Assembly (NCBI RefSeq): GCF_017599305.1
Contig: NZ_JAGFWR010000003.1
Span: forward strand, 1 to 64,000
DNA: 64,000 nucleotides
Direction of reading: 5' to 3'
Origin: Micromonospora antibiotica
GTDB taxonomy: Bacteria; Actinomycetota; Actinomycetes; Mycobacteriales; Micromonosporaceae
This document shows, piece after piece, positions 36,587-44,522 of this stretch (its first letter is position 1; every line of letters starts with the position of its first letter). Made by a program: the position numbers and the translations under genes. The notes under the pieces were generated by a model that did not search any database, had not been told where the DNA came from, and was given only the letters and a program-made list of their open reading frames with translations.

Positions 36587-36606
36587 TGACGCAAAGCTCT
36601 TGATCA
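36587..36606. repeat. Orphan right arm of the palindromic element
   Basis: Twenty bases ending TCTTGATCA repeat the right arm of copy 5 (and of copy 4, with one C to G change) two bases after copy 5 ends. No left arm partners it, so it looks like a tandem duplication of half an element. Confidence 0.8.
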
Positions 36607-36652
36607 CGGGAGGGAGGGCGGGCGGGGAAGAGGGGCGGCGGGAGGGGGTGGG

Positions 36653-38761
36653 TCAGCCGCCCACGTGGATGCCGGGGCGGCGGGAAGGGTCGGGTTCACT
36701 CTTGCGAATGATCTCGCGGACCACGGGTGGGGTGTCGCCCCGACCGAGGATCAGGTAGCGCAGCAGATGGGCGAGCGGGTTGCCCTCGGACCACTCGAAG
36801 TGGGCGTGTGGTCGGACGCCGGTACCGTCACGCAACGCCAGCAGGATCGCGGCGATCGCGTTCGGCACCGCCGGGCTGCTGGCCCGCAGCACCCGGAAAC
36901 CGCCCACCTCGACCCCGTGCACCCGCAGCACCCGGCTGAACTCCGACGGGTCCACCACGTCGATCTCCAGGAAGAGCACGTCGGAGGCGCCCGGCACCGG
37001 GTTCATGCCCCGCTGGACCCGCTCCTTGACCCGGTACTCCTTGAGCGCGCCGGTGTCCCGCTTGTTGGCGATCAGGTGCAGCCGACCGTCGTGGGCCAGT
37101 GACTCGGCGACGAACCGCCGGGCCGGTCCGTCGAAGTCGATCCGCTCGGCCCGCAGTTCGGTGGTGCGGGTGATCCGGGAGACCAACGAGACCACGACGA
37201 TGCCGGCGATGAACAACCCGGAGATGGCTATCCCGTCCGGCTTCTCGATGACGTTCTCGACCAGCGCGTAGAGCAGCACCGCGGTCAGCACGGCGAAGCC
37301 GGACGCGGCGAACCGGTGCCGGGCCCGCAGGGTCGCGATGGTCACCGCCACCGCCCCGGAGACCATCATCGCCAGGATGCCGGTGGCGTACGCGCCGGCC
37401 TGGGCGTTGACGTCGGCCCGGAAGGCGACGGTGATGACGATGCTGATCAGGGTGTAGACCAGCACCACCGGCCGGACCGCCCGCCCCCACTCCGGCGCCA
37501 TCCCGTACGACGGCAGGTAGCGCGGCACGATGTTGATCAGGCCGGCCATCGCCGACGCCCCGGCGAACCAGAGGATCAACACGCTGCTGATGTCGTAGAC
37601 GGTGCCGAACCCCTCGCCGAGGCGGGCGTGGGCCAGCCAGGCCAGCGCCCGGCCGTTCGCCGCGCCACCCGGCTGGAACTCCCGGGGCGGGATCAGCACG
37701 GTGGTGACGAAGGTGGTGGTCAGCAGGTACCCCGACATGATCAGCGCGGCGGCGGTGAGCAGCCGGCGGGTGTTGCGGATCCGGGCGGCCAACCGCTGCT
37801 CGCGGTCCGCGCCGGCCCCGCGTACCAGGGGCATCATGCTCACCCCGGTCTCGAAGCCGGACAGGCCCAGGACCAGCAGCGGGAAGGCCAGCACCGCCGG
37901 GCCGAGCAGATCCCCCACCCCGGAACCCCCGGCGGTCAGGGCCGCCGTCCAGTCCCGCACGGTGCCCGGATCGGCGGCGATCTCGGCCAGACCGACGGCC
38001 ACCACCACCGCGTTGAGACCGAGAAAGACCACCACCAGCGGTACGGCCACCAGCACCGCCTCGCTGAACCCGAGCAGGAAAACCCCGCCGAGGACGAGCA
38101 GCAGCGCCACCGTCACCAGCACGGCCACCCCGTCACCGTGCGGTGCCGACGACGGCAGGTACGGGTTCTCCAACAGGTGCACGGTCGCGTCGGCGGCGGA
38201 GAGCGTGATCGTGATGATCCAGGAGGTGGCGACGAAGCCGAGCAGCACCAGCACGAACAGTTTGCCCCGCCAGAACGGCAGCAGCCGCTCCAGCATCGCC
38301 ACCGACCCCTGCCCGTGTGGGCTCTCCCGGGCCACCCGCCGGTACATCGGCAGCATCCCGAGCAGGGTGAGCGCCACGATCAGCAGGGTGGCCAGCGGGG
38401 AGAGCGCCCCGGCAGCCAGCGCCGCGATGCCCGGCAGGTAGGACAGGGTGGAGAAGTAGTCGACCCCGGTCAGGCACATCACCTGCCACCAGGGGTGCCG
38501 GCGTTGGCTACCCTCCTCGGTCTCCGGGCCGACCGGCTGCACCCGGTACGCGAACAGCCACCGGCGCAACGCGCCACCGGGCCGCGCCGGCCGGGCATGG
38601 CTGTCCACGCACTCCGGGAGCCCCACCGGCCCCGGCCGGGTGCGTTCGCCCTGCCCGGCGGCCCGTGCCTCGCGCAGCGCCCGCCCATGCCCCGGCGGCG
38701 GCGTGCTCCCCCGCCGTTCCCGGGTCCGCCGCTCCCGCGCCCCGTCCCGCCCGTCCGCCAT
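36653..38761 (-). CDS. APC-superfamily amino acid permease
   Basis: A 702-residue membrane transporter. About 12 hydrophobic helices span residues 90-530, beginning at [23 protein letters not shown], preceded by a basic hydrophilic N-terminus of about 85 residues. A soluble C-terminal region of about 170 residues ([21 protein letters not shown], then [20 protein letters not shown]) follows. Long APC proteins of this form are common in actinobacteria. The substrate is unknown, with amino acids or K+ as candidates. It faces the palindrome copy 5 region and stands alone. The start (ATG 38761) lies directly after GGGGG. An internal Met at the first helix is possible but would remove the basic tail. 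Confidence 0.85.
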   Translation of the reverse strand: MADGRDGARERRTRERRGSTPPPGHGRALREARAAGQGERTRPGPVGLPECVDSHARPARPGGALRRWLFAYRVQPVGPETEEGSQRRHPWWQVMCLTGVDYFSTLSYLPGIAALAAGALSPLATLLIVALTLLGMLPMYRRVARESPHGQGSVAMLERLLPFWRGKLFVLVLLGFVATSWIITITLSAADATVHLLENPYLPSSAPHGDGVAVLVTVALLLVLGGVFLLGFSEAVLVAVPLVVVFLGLNAVVVAVGLAEIAADPGTVRDWTAALTAGGSGVGDLLGPAVLAFPLLVLGLSGFETGVSMMPLVRGAGADREQRLAARIRNTRRLLTAAALIMSGYLLTTTFVTTVLIPPREFQPGGAANGRALAWLAHARLGEGFGTVYDISSVLILWFAGASAMAGLINIVPRYLPSYGMAPEWGRAVRPVVLVYTLISIVITVAFRADVNAQAGAYATGILAMMVSGAVAVTIATLRARHRFAASGFAVLTAVLLYALVENVIEKPDGIAISGLFIAGIVVVSLVSRITRTTELRAERIDFDGPARRFVAESLAHDGRLHLIANKRDTGALKEYRVKERVQRGMNPVPGASDVLFLEIDVVDPSEFSRVLRVHGVEVGGFRVLRASSPAVPNAIAAILLALRDGTGVRPHAHFEWSEGNPLAHLLRYLILGRGDTPPVVREIIRKSEPDPSRRPGIHVGG

Positions 38762-38885
38762 CCCCCGACCGCCCTCGTAGGCCCTGACCCGACGGTAGGC
38801 GCTGAACCGGCCCCCACCGGCCGGAACAGGGGAAGCCGGGCGGACCGGACCGGCGACGCTACCCGGGCCGGCCGGGCAGACCGGG

Positions 38886-38968
38886 CCGGGCAGGGCAGGA
38901 CGGCCGGGCAGGGCAGGACGGCCGGGCAGGGCAGGACGGCCGGGTCAGGGCGGTCAGGGCAGGACGGT
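38886..38968. repeat. 18-bp tandem repeat upstream of the APC gene
   Basis: Three perfect units of CCGGGCAGGGCAGGACGG start at 38886, 38904 and 38922, followed by a degenerate fourth. They lie between the APC gene start and the 39.0-kb hypothetical gene. The unit is G-rich on the plus strand. No ORF is supported in 38762-39042. Confidence 0.85.
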
Positions 38969-39042
38969 CGGGCCGGGACCTGCCGGCCCGACCGGGGTGG
39001 ATGGTCGGTCGGGAGCCCGGGCGCGGCCACCGGGGCGGGTAG

Positions 39043-39453
39043 TCAGGTGCGGCGGGGATGGCCGGCCGGCACGCGGCGCAGGGCCGCCAACAGGGCCACC
39101 GGGTCGGTCACCGTGACCGTGGCCGCCGGATGGCGCAGCCACCGGCCGGGGGCCAGCCCCGACACCGGTGTGCCGAAGCGCAGGCACACCCCGGCCGTGG
39201 TGCCGGTACCGAAGGTCACCCCCCGGTCGGCCAGGGACAGGTGCGGCCCGACCGCCCGCCACCAGCGGTACGGCCCACTGCGCTGCGCGTCGACCACGTT
39301 CGCCCGCCCGGTCCGCAGCTGCCAGCGGCCGAACCGGATCACCAGTTCCTCGTCGTCGAGCAGCACGGCGCAGGTCTGCGGACGGATGCCGAGCAGCGCC
39401 AGCGGAACCCGGAACCCGGGGTCGAACCGGAAGGCGAACCGTTGTACGGGCAT
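39043..39453 (-). CDS. Conserved hypothetical protein (PH-like)
   Basis: A 136-residue soluble protein starting MPVQRFAFRFDPGFRVPLALLGI. It is rich in beta-strand-like segments (VLLDDEELVIRFGRWQLRTGRANVVD), with GPYRWWRAVGPHLSLADRGVTFGT in the middle and a final helix VALLAALRR. The pattern recalls small PH-like domain proteins of actinobacteria, but I cannot name a family firmly. No membrane segment or signal peptide is seen. It lies downstream of a tandem-repeat gap and upstream of another, on the same strand as its neighbours, with no obvious operon partner. Confidence 0.7.
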   Translation of the reverse strand: MPVQRFAFRFDPGFRVPLALLGIRPQTCAVLLDDEELVIRFGRWQLRTGRANVVDAQRSGPYRWWRAVGPHLSLADRGVTFGTGTTAGVCLRFGTPVSGLAPGRWLRHPAATVTVTDPVALLAALRRVPAGHPRRT

Positions 39454-39512
39454 GACCGACGGGTACCCCGCGCGCGTGGCCCGACACCCGAACGGGCCGA
39501 ACCGGTGGGGCC

Positions 39513-39620
39513 GCCCGAGGATTGCCCGAGGATTGCCCGAGGGCCGCCCGTAAACCGCGAGAGGGCCGCCCGCGCACCGTGCGAGAGGGCCGCCCGCGCA
39601 CCGTGCGAGAGGGCCGCCCC
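39513..39620. repeat. Two adjoining short tandem repeats (11 bp and 24 bp)
   Basis: GCCCGAGGATT repeats three times from 39513, then GCGAGAGGGCCGCCCGCGCA-type 24-bp units begin at 39557, 39581 and 39605 (the last partial). They occupy the gap upstream of the 39.0-kb hypothetical gene, where its promoter should be. Confidence 0.8.
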
Positions 39621-39637
39621 GGATGCCGCCCGCCGGG

Positions 39638-40387
39638 TCATTCCAGGGCGCGGGTCCAGTCCTCGACGTGGGTGCCCAGGTGGTCGGCGACGGAGCGCCA
39701 GTAGGGGCCGTCCTCGGCGTGGATCCGGACCCACGGCTGCACGCCGTCGCGGGCCCCGGCGCACAGCAGGTCGTACATCGCCCGGGCCCGTGGGGCGAGG
39801 GTCGCGGCGAGCGCGGGACGCTCCGCTGCCGGTAGGTCGTACCCGTCGACGAGGGTGCGCAGCCGGTGGGCCGACTCCGCGACCGGCCGGTCGGGGCGCA
39901 TCCCGGCCATCGCCTGGGCGGCGTACGCCAGCTCCCAGCGTCGGGTGCCGGGGCCGGCGCCGTCCCAGTCGATCAGCACCCAGCCGCGTGGGGCGCGGAC
40001 CAGGTTCCACGGTGCCGCGTCGTGGTGGCAGACCAGGTCCGCGCCGTCGGGTCGGATCGGCACCTGCCAGCGGGCAGGCCCGGGGGGCGTGAAGTCGGCG
40101 ACCGCGCGGTGCAGGTCGGCCAGCAGCCGGCCGATCGAGGCCAGTTCCGCCGTGCGGTAGAGACCCGAGGGGTGACCCAGCTCCCCCGGCACGTACTCCA
40201 GCACCTGGCGGCCCTGGTCGTCGCGGCCCAGCGGGCGGGGCGCACCGTCGAAACCGACGGCGTGCAGGTGGGTCAGCAGGGCGTCGACGGCGTCGGTCCA
40301 CGGGCCGACCGGCCGGCGGACGGTGTCGCCGATGCGGACCACACCGGTGGTGACGTTGCCGGGCAGCGGTTGTTCGATCGGGCTCAC
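39638..40387 (-). CDS. Aminoglycoside-phosphotransferase-like (APH) kinase
   Basis: A 249-residue protein-kinase-fold phosphotransferase. The catalytic loop reads LVCHHDAAPWNLVRA (usual HxDxxxxN, here HHDAAPWN) and the metal-binding segment VLIDWDGAGPG (DWD for DFG), both near residues 125-150. The N-terminal lobe is shortened (VVRIGDTVRRPVGPWTDAVDALLTHLH) and lacks a clear ATP lysine. The substrate is unknown. Antibiotic resistance should not be assumed, since many such proteins act on metabolites. GTG at 40387 is chosen because it gives the domain start. A strong hairpin just upstream separates it from the DUF5995 gene. Confidence 0.8.
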   Translation of the reverse strand: MSPIEQPLPGNVTTGVVRIGDTVRRPVGPWTDAVDALLTHLHAVGFDGAPRPLGRDDQGRQVLEYVPGELGHPSGLYRTAELASIGRLLADLHRAVADFTPPGPARWQVPIRPDGADLVCHHDAAPWNLVRAPRGWVLIDWDGAGPGTRRWELAYAAQAMAGMRPDRPVAESAHRLRTLVDGYDLPAAERPALAATLAPRARAMYDLLCAGARDGVQPWVRIHAEDGPYWRSVADHLGTHVEDWTRALE

Positions 40388-40412
40388 CCGGCCATCCTGG
40401 TCCAACGGACGC

Positions 40413-40446
40413 GTCCCCGCGCGCCGGTTTCCCGGCGCGCGGGGAC
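40413..40446 (-). terminator. Hairpin after the DUF5995 gene
   Basis: A perfect 15-bp stem with a 4-nt loop (40413-40427, 40432-40446) begins 15 nt beyond the DUF5995 stop on the minus strand. No T-run follows. It lies just before the APH-like gene, which therefore may have its own promoter. Confidence 0.65.
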
Positions 40447-40461
40447 CCCCCGTCCCGGCTG

Positions 40462-41232
40462 CTACTGCAGGAACGCCCCCAGCGGTGAGAGCAGCAGCCG
40501 GCCGAGCGCCGCGGCGTTGTCGTCCAGCCGCGCGCGCTCGCCGTCTCGGGCCTGCGGGTCGTGCCGGCAGCGCCAGATCTTCTGCGCGTTGCGCCAGGCC
40601 ACGTCCCGGGTGTACTCGACCAGTTCGCCCTGGTACCAGTCGTCGATGTCGCCGTTGAGCATGTCGAGCAGCAGTTGCCACCGCTCCAGGTAGCCCCGCC
40701 GCAGCGACGGGATCTTGTCGGCGAAGATATCGTTGATCTTGAGATAGTCACGGTGCTGTTCGGTGCCGTCCACCGGCTCGGACTCCAGGTGGTCGAACGT
40801 GGTCACCAGGGCGAACGGCAGATCGAAGTTGATGTGCGCGTTCACTCCCGCCGCCGCCGACGGCAACGGCCGGGCGTCCGGGCCCCTCATCCGCTTGAAC
40901 AGGCACGACCAGGCGCGCGGGGTGGTCGGGCTCGACTCGGTCCACAGCCGCATCGCGTCGAAGTAGCGGGCGGCGAACTCCACGTCCAGCCGGGACAGGA
41001 ACACCGGGTCGGCGAAGTAGTCGTCGTAGAGCCCCTCCAGCACCCGGCTGGTGATGGTCAGGTAGAGCCGGTTGAAGTCGGCCAGCGGGCAGCTGCCCTC
41101 CAACGGCGGTAGCCGGACCAGCAGGTCCTGAAGTTTGGTGAGGTGGTCGACCACCGCCGGGACGTCCTCCGGGTGGTCGGCGAGCAGATCGACGATGTCC
41201 ACGTGGACGGGGCCCCAGACCGGTTCCGTCAT
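40462..41232 (-). CDS. DUF5995 family protein
   Basis: A 256-residue soluble helical protein. Recognisable DUF5995 features are FNRLYLTITSRVL near residue 55, FAARYFDAMRLW, AAGVNAHINFDLPFALV near residue 130 and HRDYLKINDIFADKIPSLRRGYLERW. The His/Asp-rich helices (NAHINFD) suggest a metal- or heme-binding helical bundle, but no function is established to my knowledge. It is in a single-gene unit downstream of the LuxR-ATPase gene (116-nt gap) and ends in a strong hairpin. Confidence 0.82.
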   Translation of the reverse strand: MTEPVWGPVHVDIVDLLADHPEDVPAVVDHLTKLQDLLVRLPPLEGSCPLADFNRLYLTITSRVLEGLYDDYFADPVFLSRLDVEFAARYFDAMRLWTESSPTTPRAWSCLFKRMRGPDARPLPSAAAGVNAHINFDLPFALVTTFDHLESEPVDGTEQHRDYLKINDIFADKIPSLRRGYLERWQLLLDMLNGDIDDWYQGELVEYTRDVAWRNAQKIWRCRHDPQARDGERARLDDNAAALGRLLLSPLGAFLQ

Positions 41233-41348
41233 GTCTCCTCCACAGTGGTCGGGGCAGCGCCGTGCCGTCGTTGACGAGGGACAGCCTGGCAGCGTCGACC
41301 GGGCGCGGGATCAGTAGAACGACGTATTCGACCGCGCCGTACGTACGC

Positions 41349-44336
41349 TCACTCGCCCCGGTTCCGCAGGTGGATGGCGCTGGCCTGGACCCGGGTGCGC
41401 ACCTGGAGCTTGTCGAAGATGTGCGACACGTGCACCCCGATGGTCCGCTCGCTGATGAACAGCCGCTGACCGATCTCCTTGTTCGTCAGACCTTCGGCCA
41501 CCGCGGCGAGCACCTCGCGTTCCCGCGCGGTCAGCGTGGTCAGCTCGTCGACGACCGGCCCGGCTACGACGGTGACCGACCCCGACCCCGCGGGCCGGCC
41601 GTGCCCCACCCCGGTCGACCGGGGACGGCCCTGCCGGCGGTCGACCCCGGCGGGTTGGGCACGGTCGGTCAGCTCCACCCGCGCCCGGCCGGCCAGCGTC
41701 CTGATCTCGCTGGTCAACGGCACCGCCCCCAGGCTCAACGCCATCTCGTGGGCCTCTCGCAACAACGTGCCGGCGGTGCTGCTGCGACCACGCCGGGCCA
41801 GCAACGCCTCAGCCTGACGCAACCGCGAGTAGGCCGCCGGGTAGGGGTGGTTACGCTTGTCCCACTCGGCTGCCGAACGGGCCCAGGCGTCCGGGTCACC
41901 CCGGCCGTCGAGCCGGGTCAGCTCGGCCGTGCACAGGGCCAGGAACCCGTCGGCGACGACCCGTACCGGCCCGGCCGCCGTCGCGCTCTTGGCCGTCACC
42001 CGGTCGACCGCGTCGCGCAGCCGCCGCACCGCCGTCGGGTCCACCGCCACGGTACGGCTCGCGTGCGCCTCCGCCTCCGCGCGCAGCCCGTGCCAGGCCA
42101 GCGTGCCCAGCAGCACCACGTCGTCGGAGCGGCTCTCGGTCATTCCCCGCTGCACGGCCTGCCGGGCCACGTCGTGCCGGCCCTGCCACATCGCCAGCCC
42201 GGCCCGCAGGATCAGCATCGGCAGGACGTGCCGGGGCGCACCGCCACCGGCGAGCATCGTCGCCACAGCCTCCAGGTCCCGGTCGGACGCCTCGACGTCG
42301 CCGTACCCGACGGAGAGCCGGCAGCGGGCCAGCAGCAGCTCCACCGCGTCGGCCCCGGACGGGCGGTGCCGCAGCGCCGCCGCGACGACCTTCTCCGCCT
42401 CCGCCCACTGGCCGACCCGGAACAGCCCGTTGGTGGCGATGGCCAGCAACCGGGTCTCGTAGGTGCGGCCCAGGCCCAGCTCGGCGACCCGCTCGGCACC
42501 CCGGCGGGCCACCACCACCCCCTCCTCCAGGATGTTCAGCGGCCCGGTCAGCAACTCCGCCAGGTGCAGGTACGCGCAGGCCACGTCCTCCGGGCCACCG
42601 GAACGTTCGGCGGTCTCCAGGGCCCGGCGGACCACGGCCAGGCCCGAGTCCGGGTCCTCCAGGAACGCCTCGCTGAAGCCGAGCGCCGCGCTGGCCAGCA
42701 CCACCGAGTTGGTGCTCCCGTCGACCGTCGCGGCCAACTCCAGGGCCTCCCGGGCGCGCTGACCGGCGTCGGCGTAGCGGCCCTGGAGCACCAGCAGATG
42801 GGCCAGTTGGGCGGCGGCGGCGGCCCGTTCCCCCGCGGTGCAGTCGACGGACTCCAACACCCCCCGGTACTCCGCCTCGGCGGGCGCGGACCGGCCGGCG
42901 GCGGCCAGGTAGCGGGCCCGCCGGATGCGCAACCCGCAGGACGGATCGAGCGGTTCACCCCCGGCCAGCTCGGCCAGCAGGGACAACGCCCGGGCGTGCT
43001 CGCCGCTCTGGTGGGCGGTCTCGGCGGCGTGTTCGAGCAGCACCGCCCGGTCGACCTCGGGCGGTACGCCCCCCGGCCCGCTGGTCGGGGTCGCGGCCAG
43101 CTGCAACGCCGCCGACCAGTGCCGGTGCGCCTCGGCGAAACCGTGCAGCCGTTGTGCCTCCCGGGCGGCGGCCATCGCCGCCGGCAGGGCCCGGGCGGGC
43201 TCACCGGCCAGCCGCCAGTGATGGGCCAGCCGGGCCTGGTGCAGCTCCGCCGGGGCCTGGGTGAGCGCCTCCGCGTAGCGGCGGTGCAGGCCGGCGCGCT
43301 CCGCCGGGAGCAGTTCGTGGGCGAGCACCTCGGCGACCAGCCGGTGCCGCAGCCGGTAGCCGTCGTCCGCGCCGACGAGCAGCCGGTGGGCCACCGCCTC
43401 CCGCAACGCCTCGATCAGTTCCGGCTCGGGCAGCCCGAGCACCTCGGCCAGCAGCCAGTGCTCGACCGGCTCGACCCCGGCGGCCACCGCGTGCACCGCC
43501 GCGTGCGCCTGCCGGGGCAGCACGTCCACCCGGGACAGGAAGATCTCCCGCAGCGTGTCGGACAGCCCGTCGCGGCCGTCACGCAGGTCACGGGCCAACT
43601 CCTCGACCACGAACGGGTTGCCGCCGCTGCGCTGCCAGACCTGGTCGGCGGCTTCCGGGGCGAGGGGTGTGCCGACGATCTCGCCCGCCAACCGGTCGGT
43701 GTCGGCCCGGTCGAGCGGGGCCAGGTCGAGCACCCGTACCGACCGCAGCCGGCGTAGCTCGGTGAGCACCCGGCGCAGTGGATGGGCCCCCTGCAACGAC
43801 TCGGCCCGCACCGCCGCCAGCACCGACAGTTGCAGGTCACCCAGGCCGGCGAGCAGGTAGAGCAGCAGTTGCCGGGTGGTCCGGTCCACCCACTGGAGGT
43901 CGTCGAGGACGAGCACCAGCGGCCGGCCCTCGGCGATCAGACTCAACCCCCGGGAGACCCGTTCCAGCAGCGCCCCGGCGCTGTCCGCGCCGCTGCTGTC
44001 CTCGGCGAAGGTCCGCAGCAGTCCGCGTACCGCCGAGGAGGTGCGGGCCTGCGCGGCGGTGAGGTCGGCGTCGAAGCGGCGCAACGCCTGGAGCACCGGA
44101 TGCAGCGGGGAGGCGTCGCCGATGTCCAGGCAGGAGCCGGTGAGCACCACCGCTCCCGCGTCCCGCAGCCGTGCCGCAGCCTCGGTCAGGAGCCGGGTCT
44201 TACCCACCCCGCTCTCCCCGGTGACGAAGACGGCGGCGGTCTGCCCGGGGCCGATGTCGTCGTGGAGCGCGGCGCGGAGCGTCGCCAGCTGGTCGGCACG
44301 GCCGACGAGCGGCGCGCTGTCCACTTCGCTGGCCAT
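41349..44336 (-). CDS. LuxR-family regulator with AAA ATPase domain (LAL type)
   Basis: A 995-residue signal-transducing regulator. The N-terminal ATPase has a Walker A VFVTGESGVGKTRLL near residue 45 and a Walker B LVLVLDDLQWVD near 140. A long TPR-like helical middle section (residues 350-870) is followed by a C-terminal LuxR helix-turn-helix, LTAREREVLAAVAEGLTNKEIG...SERTIGVHVSHIFDKL, at about 930-985. LAL regulators often activate secondary metabolism or sugar use. The target is not visible here. ATG at 44336 immediately precedes APLVGRADQLATLRAAL. It is divergent from the nucleotide cyclase gene across 186 nt. Confidence 0.92.
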   Translation of the reverse strand: MASEVDSAPLVGRADQLATLRAALHDDIGPGQTAAVFVTGESGVGKTRLLTEAAARLRDAGAVVLTGSCLDIGDASPLHPVLQALRRFDADLTAAQARTSSAVRGLLRTFAEDSSGADSAGALLERVSRGLSLIAEGRPLVLVLDDLQWVDRTTRQLLLYLLAGLGDLQLSVLAAVRAESLQGAHPLRRVLTELRRLRSVRVLDLAPLDRADTDRLAGEIVGTPLAPEAADQVWQRSGGNPFVVEELARDLRDGRDGLSDTLREIFLSRVDVLPRQAHAAVHAVAAGVEPVEHWLLAEVLGLPEPELIEALREAVAHRLLVGADDGYRLRHRLVAEVLAHELLPAERAGLHRRYAEALTQAPAELHQARLAHHWRLAGEPARALPAAMAAAREAQRLHGFAEAHRHWSAALQLAATPTSGPGGVPPEVDRAVLLEHAAETAHQSGEHARALSLLAELAGGEPLDPSCGLRIRRARYLAAAGRSAPAEAEYRGVLESVDCTAGERAAAAAQLAHLLVLQGRYADAGQRAREALELAATVDGSTNSVVLASAALGFSEAFLEDPDSGLAVVRRALETAERSGGPEDVACAYLHLAELLTGPLNILEEGVVVARRGAERVAELGLGRTYETRLLAIATNGLFRVGQWAEAEKVVAAALRHRPSGADAVELLLARCRLSVGYGDVEASDRDLEAVATMLAGGGAPRHVLPMLILRAGLAMWQGRHDVARQAVQRGMTESRSDDVVLLGTLAWHGLRAEAEAHASRTVAVDPTAVRRLRDAVDRVTAKSATAAGPVRVVADGFLALCTAELTRLDGRGDPDAWARSAAEWDKRNHPYPAAYSRLRQAEALLARRGRSSTAGTLLREAHEMALSLGAVPLTSEIRTLAGRARVELTDRAQPAGVDRRQGRPRSTGVGHGRPAGSGSVTVVAGPVVDELTTLTAREREVLAAVAEGLTNKEIGQRLFISERTIGVHVSHIFDKLQVRTRVQASAIHLRNRGE

Positions 44337-44522
44337 GTCCGCAGCCTAGTCACAGGTCCCCGCACCGTTCTACGGGCTTGATTCGTCTCTGGTACCTCTC
44401 GCGTCGAGTTTGCGACTAAAGGTGGTCGCCCGCCGACATACGTCGTTCGGCAGATCCCCCGTCCTACCGGTGGTGACACTCTCCGGAAGTCATCAGACCA
44501 CTGCGGAGGAAGGGTGGGTGGG

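Noticed and set aside
39638..40387. Aminoglycoside resistance gene
   Set aside because: Only the general APH fold is visible, with a shortened N-lobe. No residues point to an aminoglycoside substrate.
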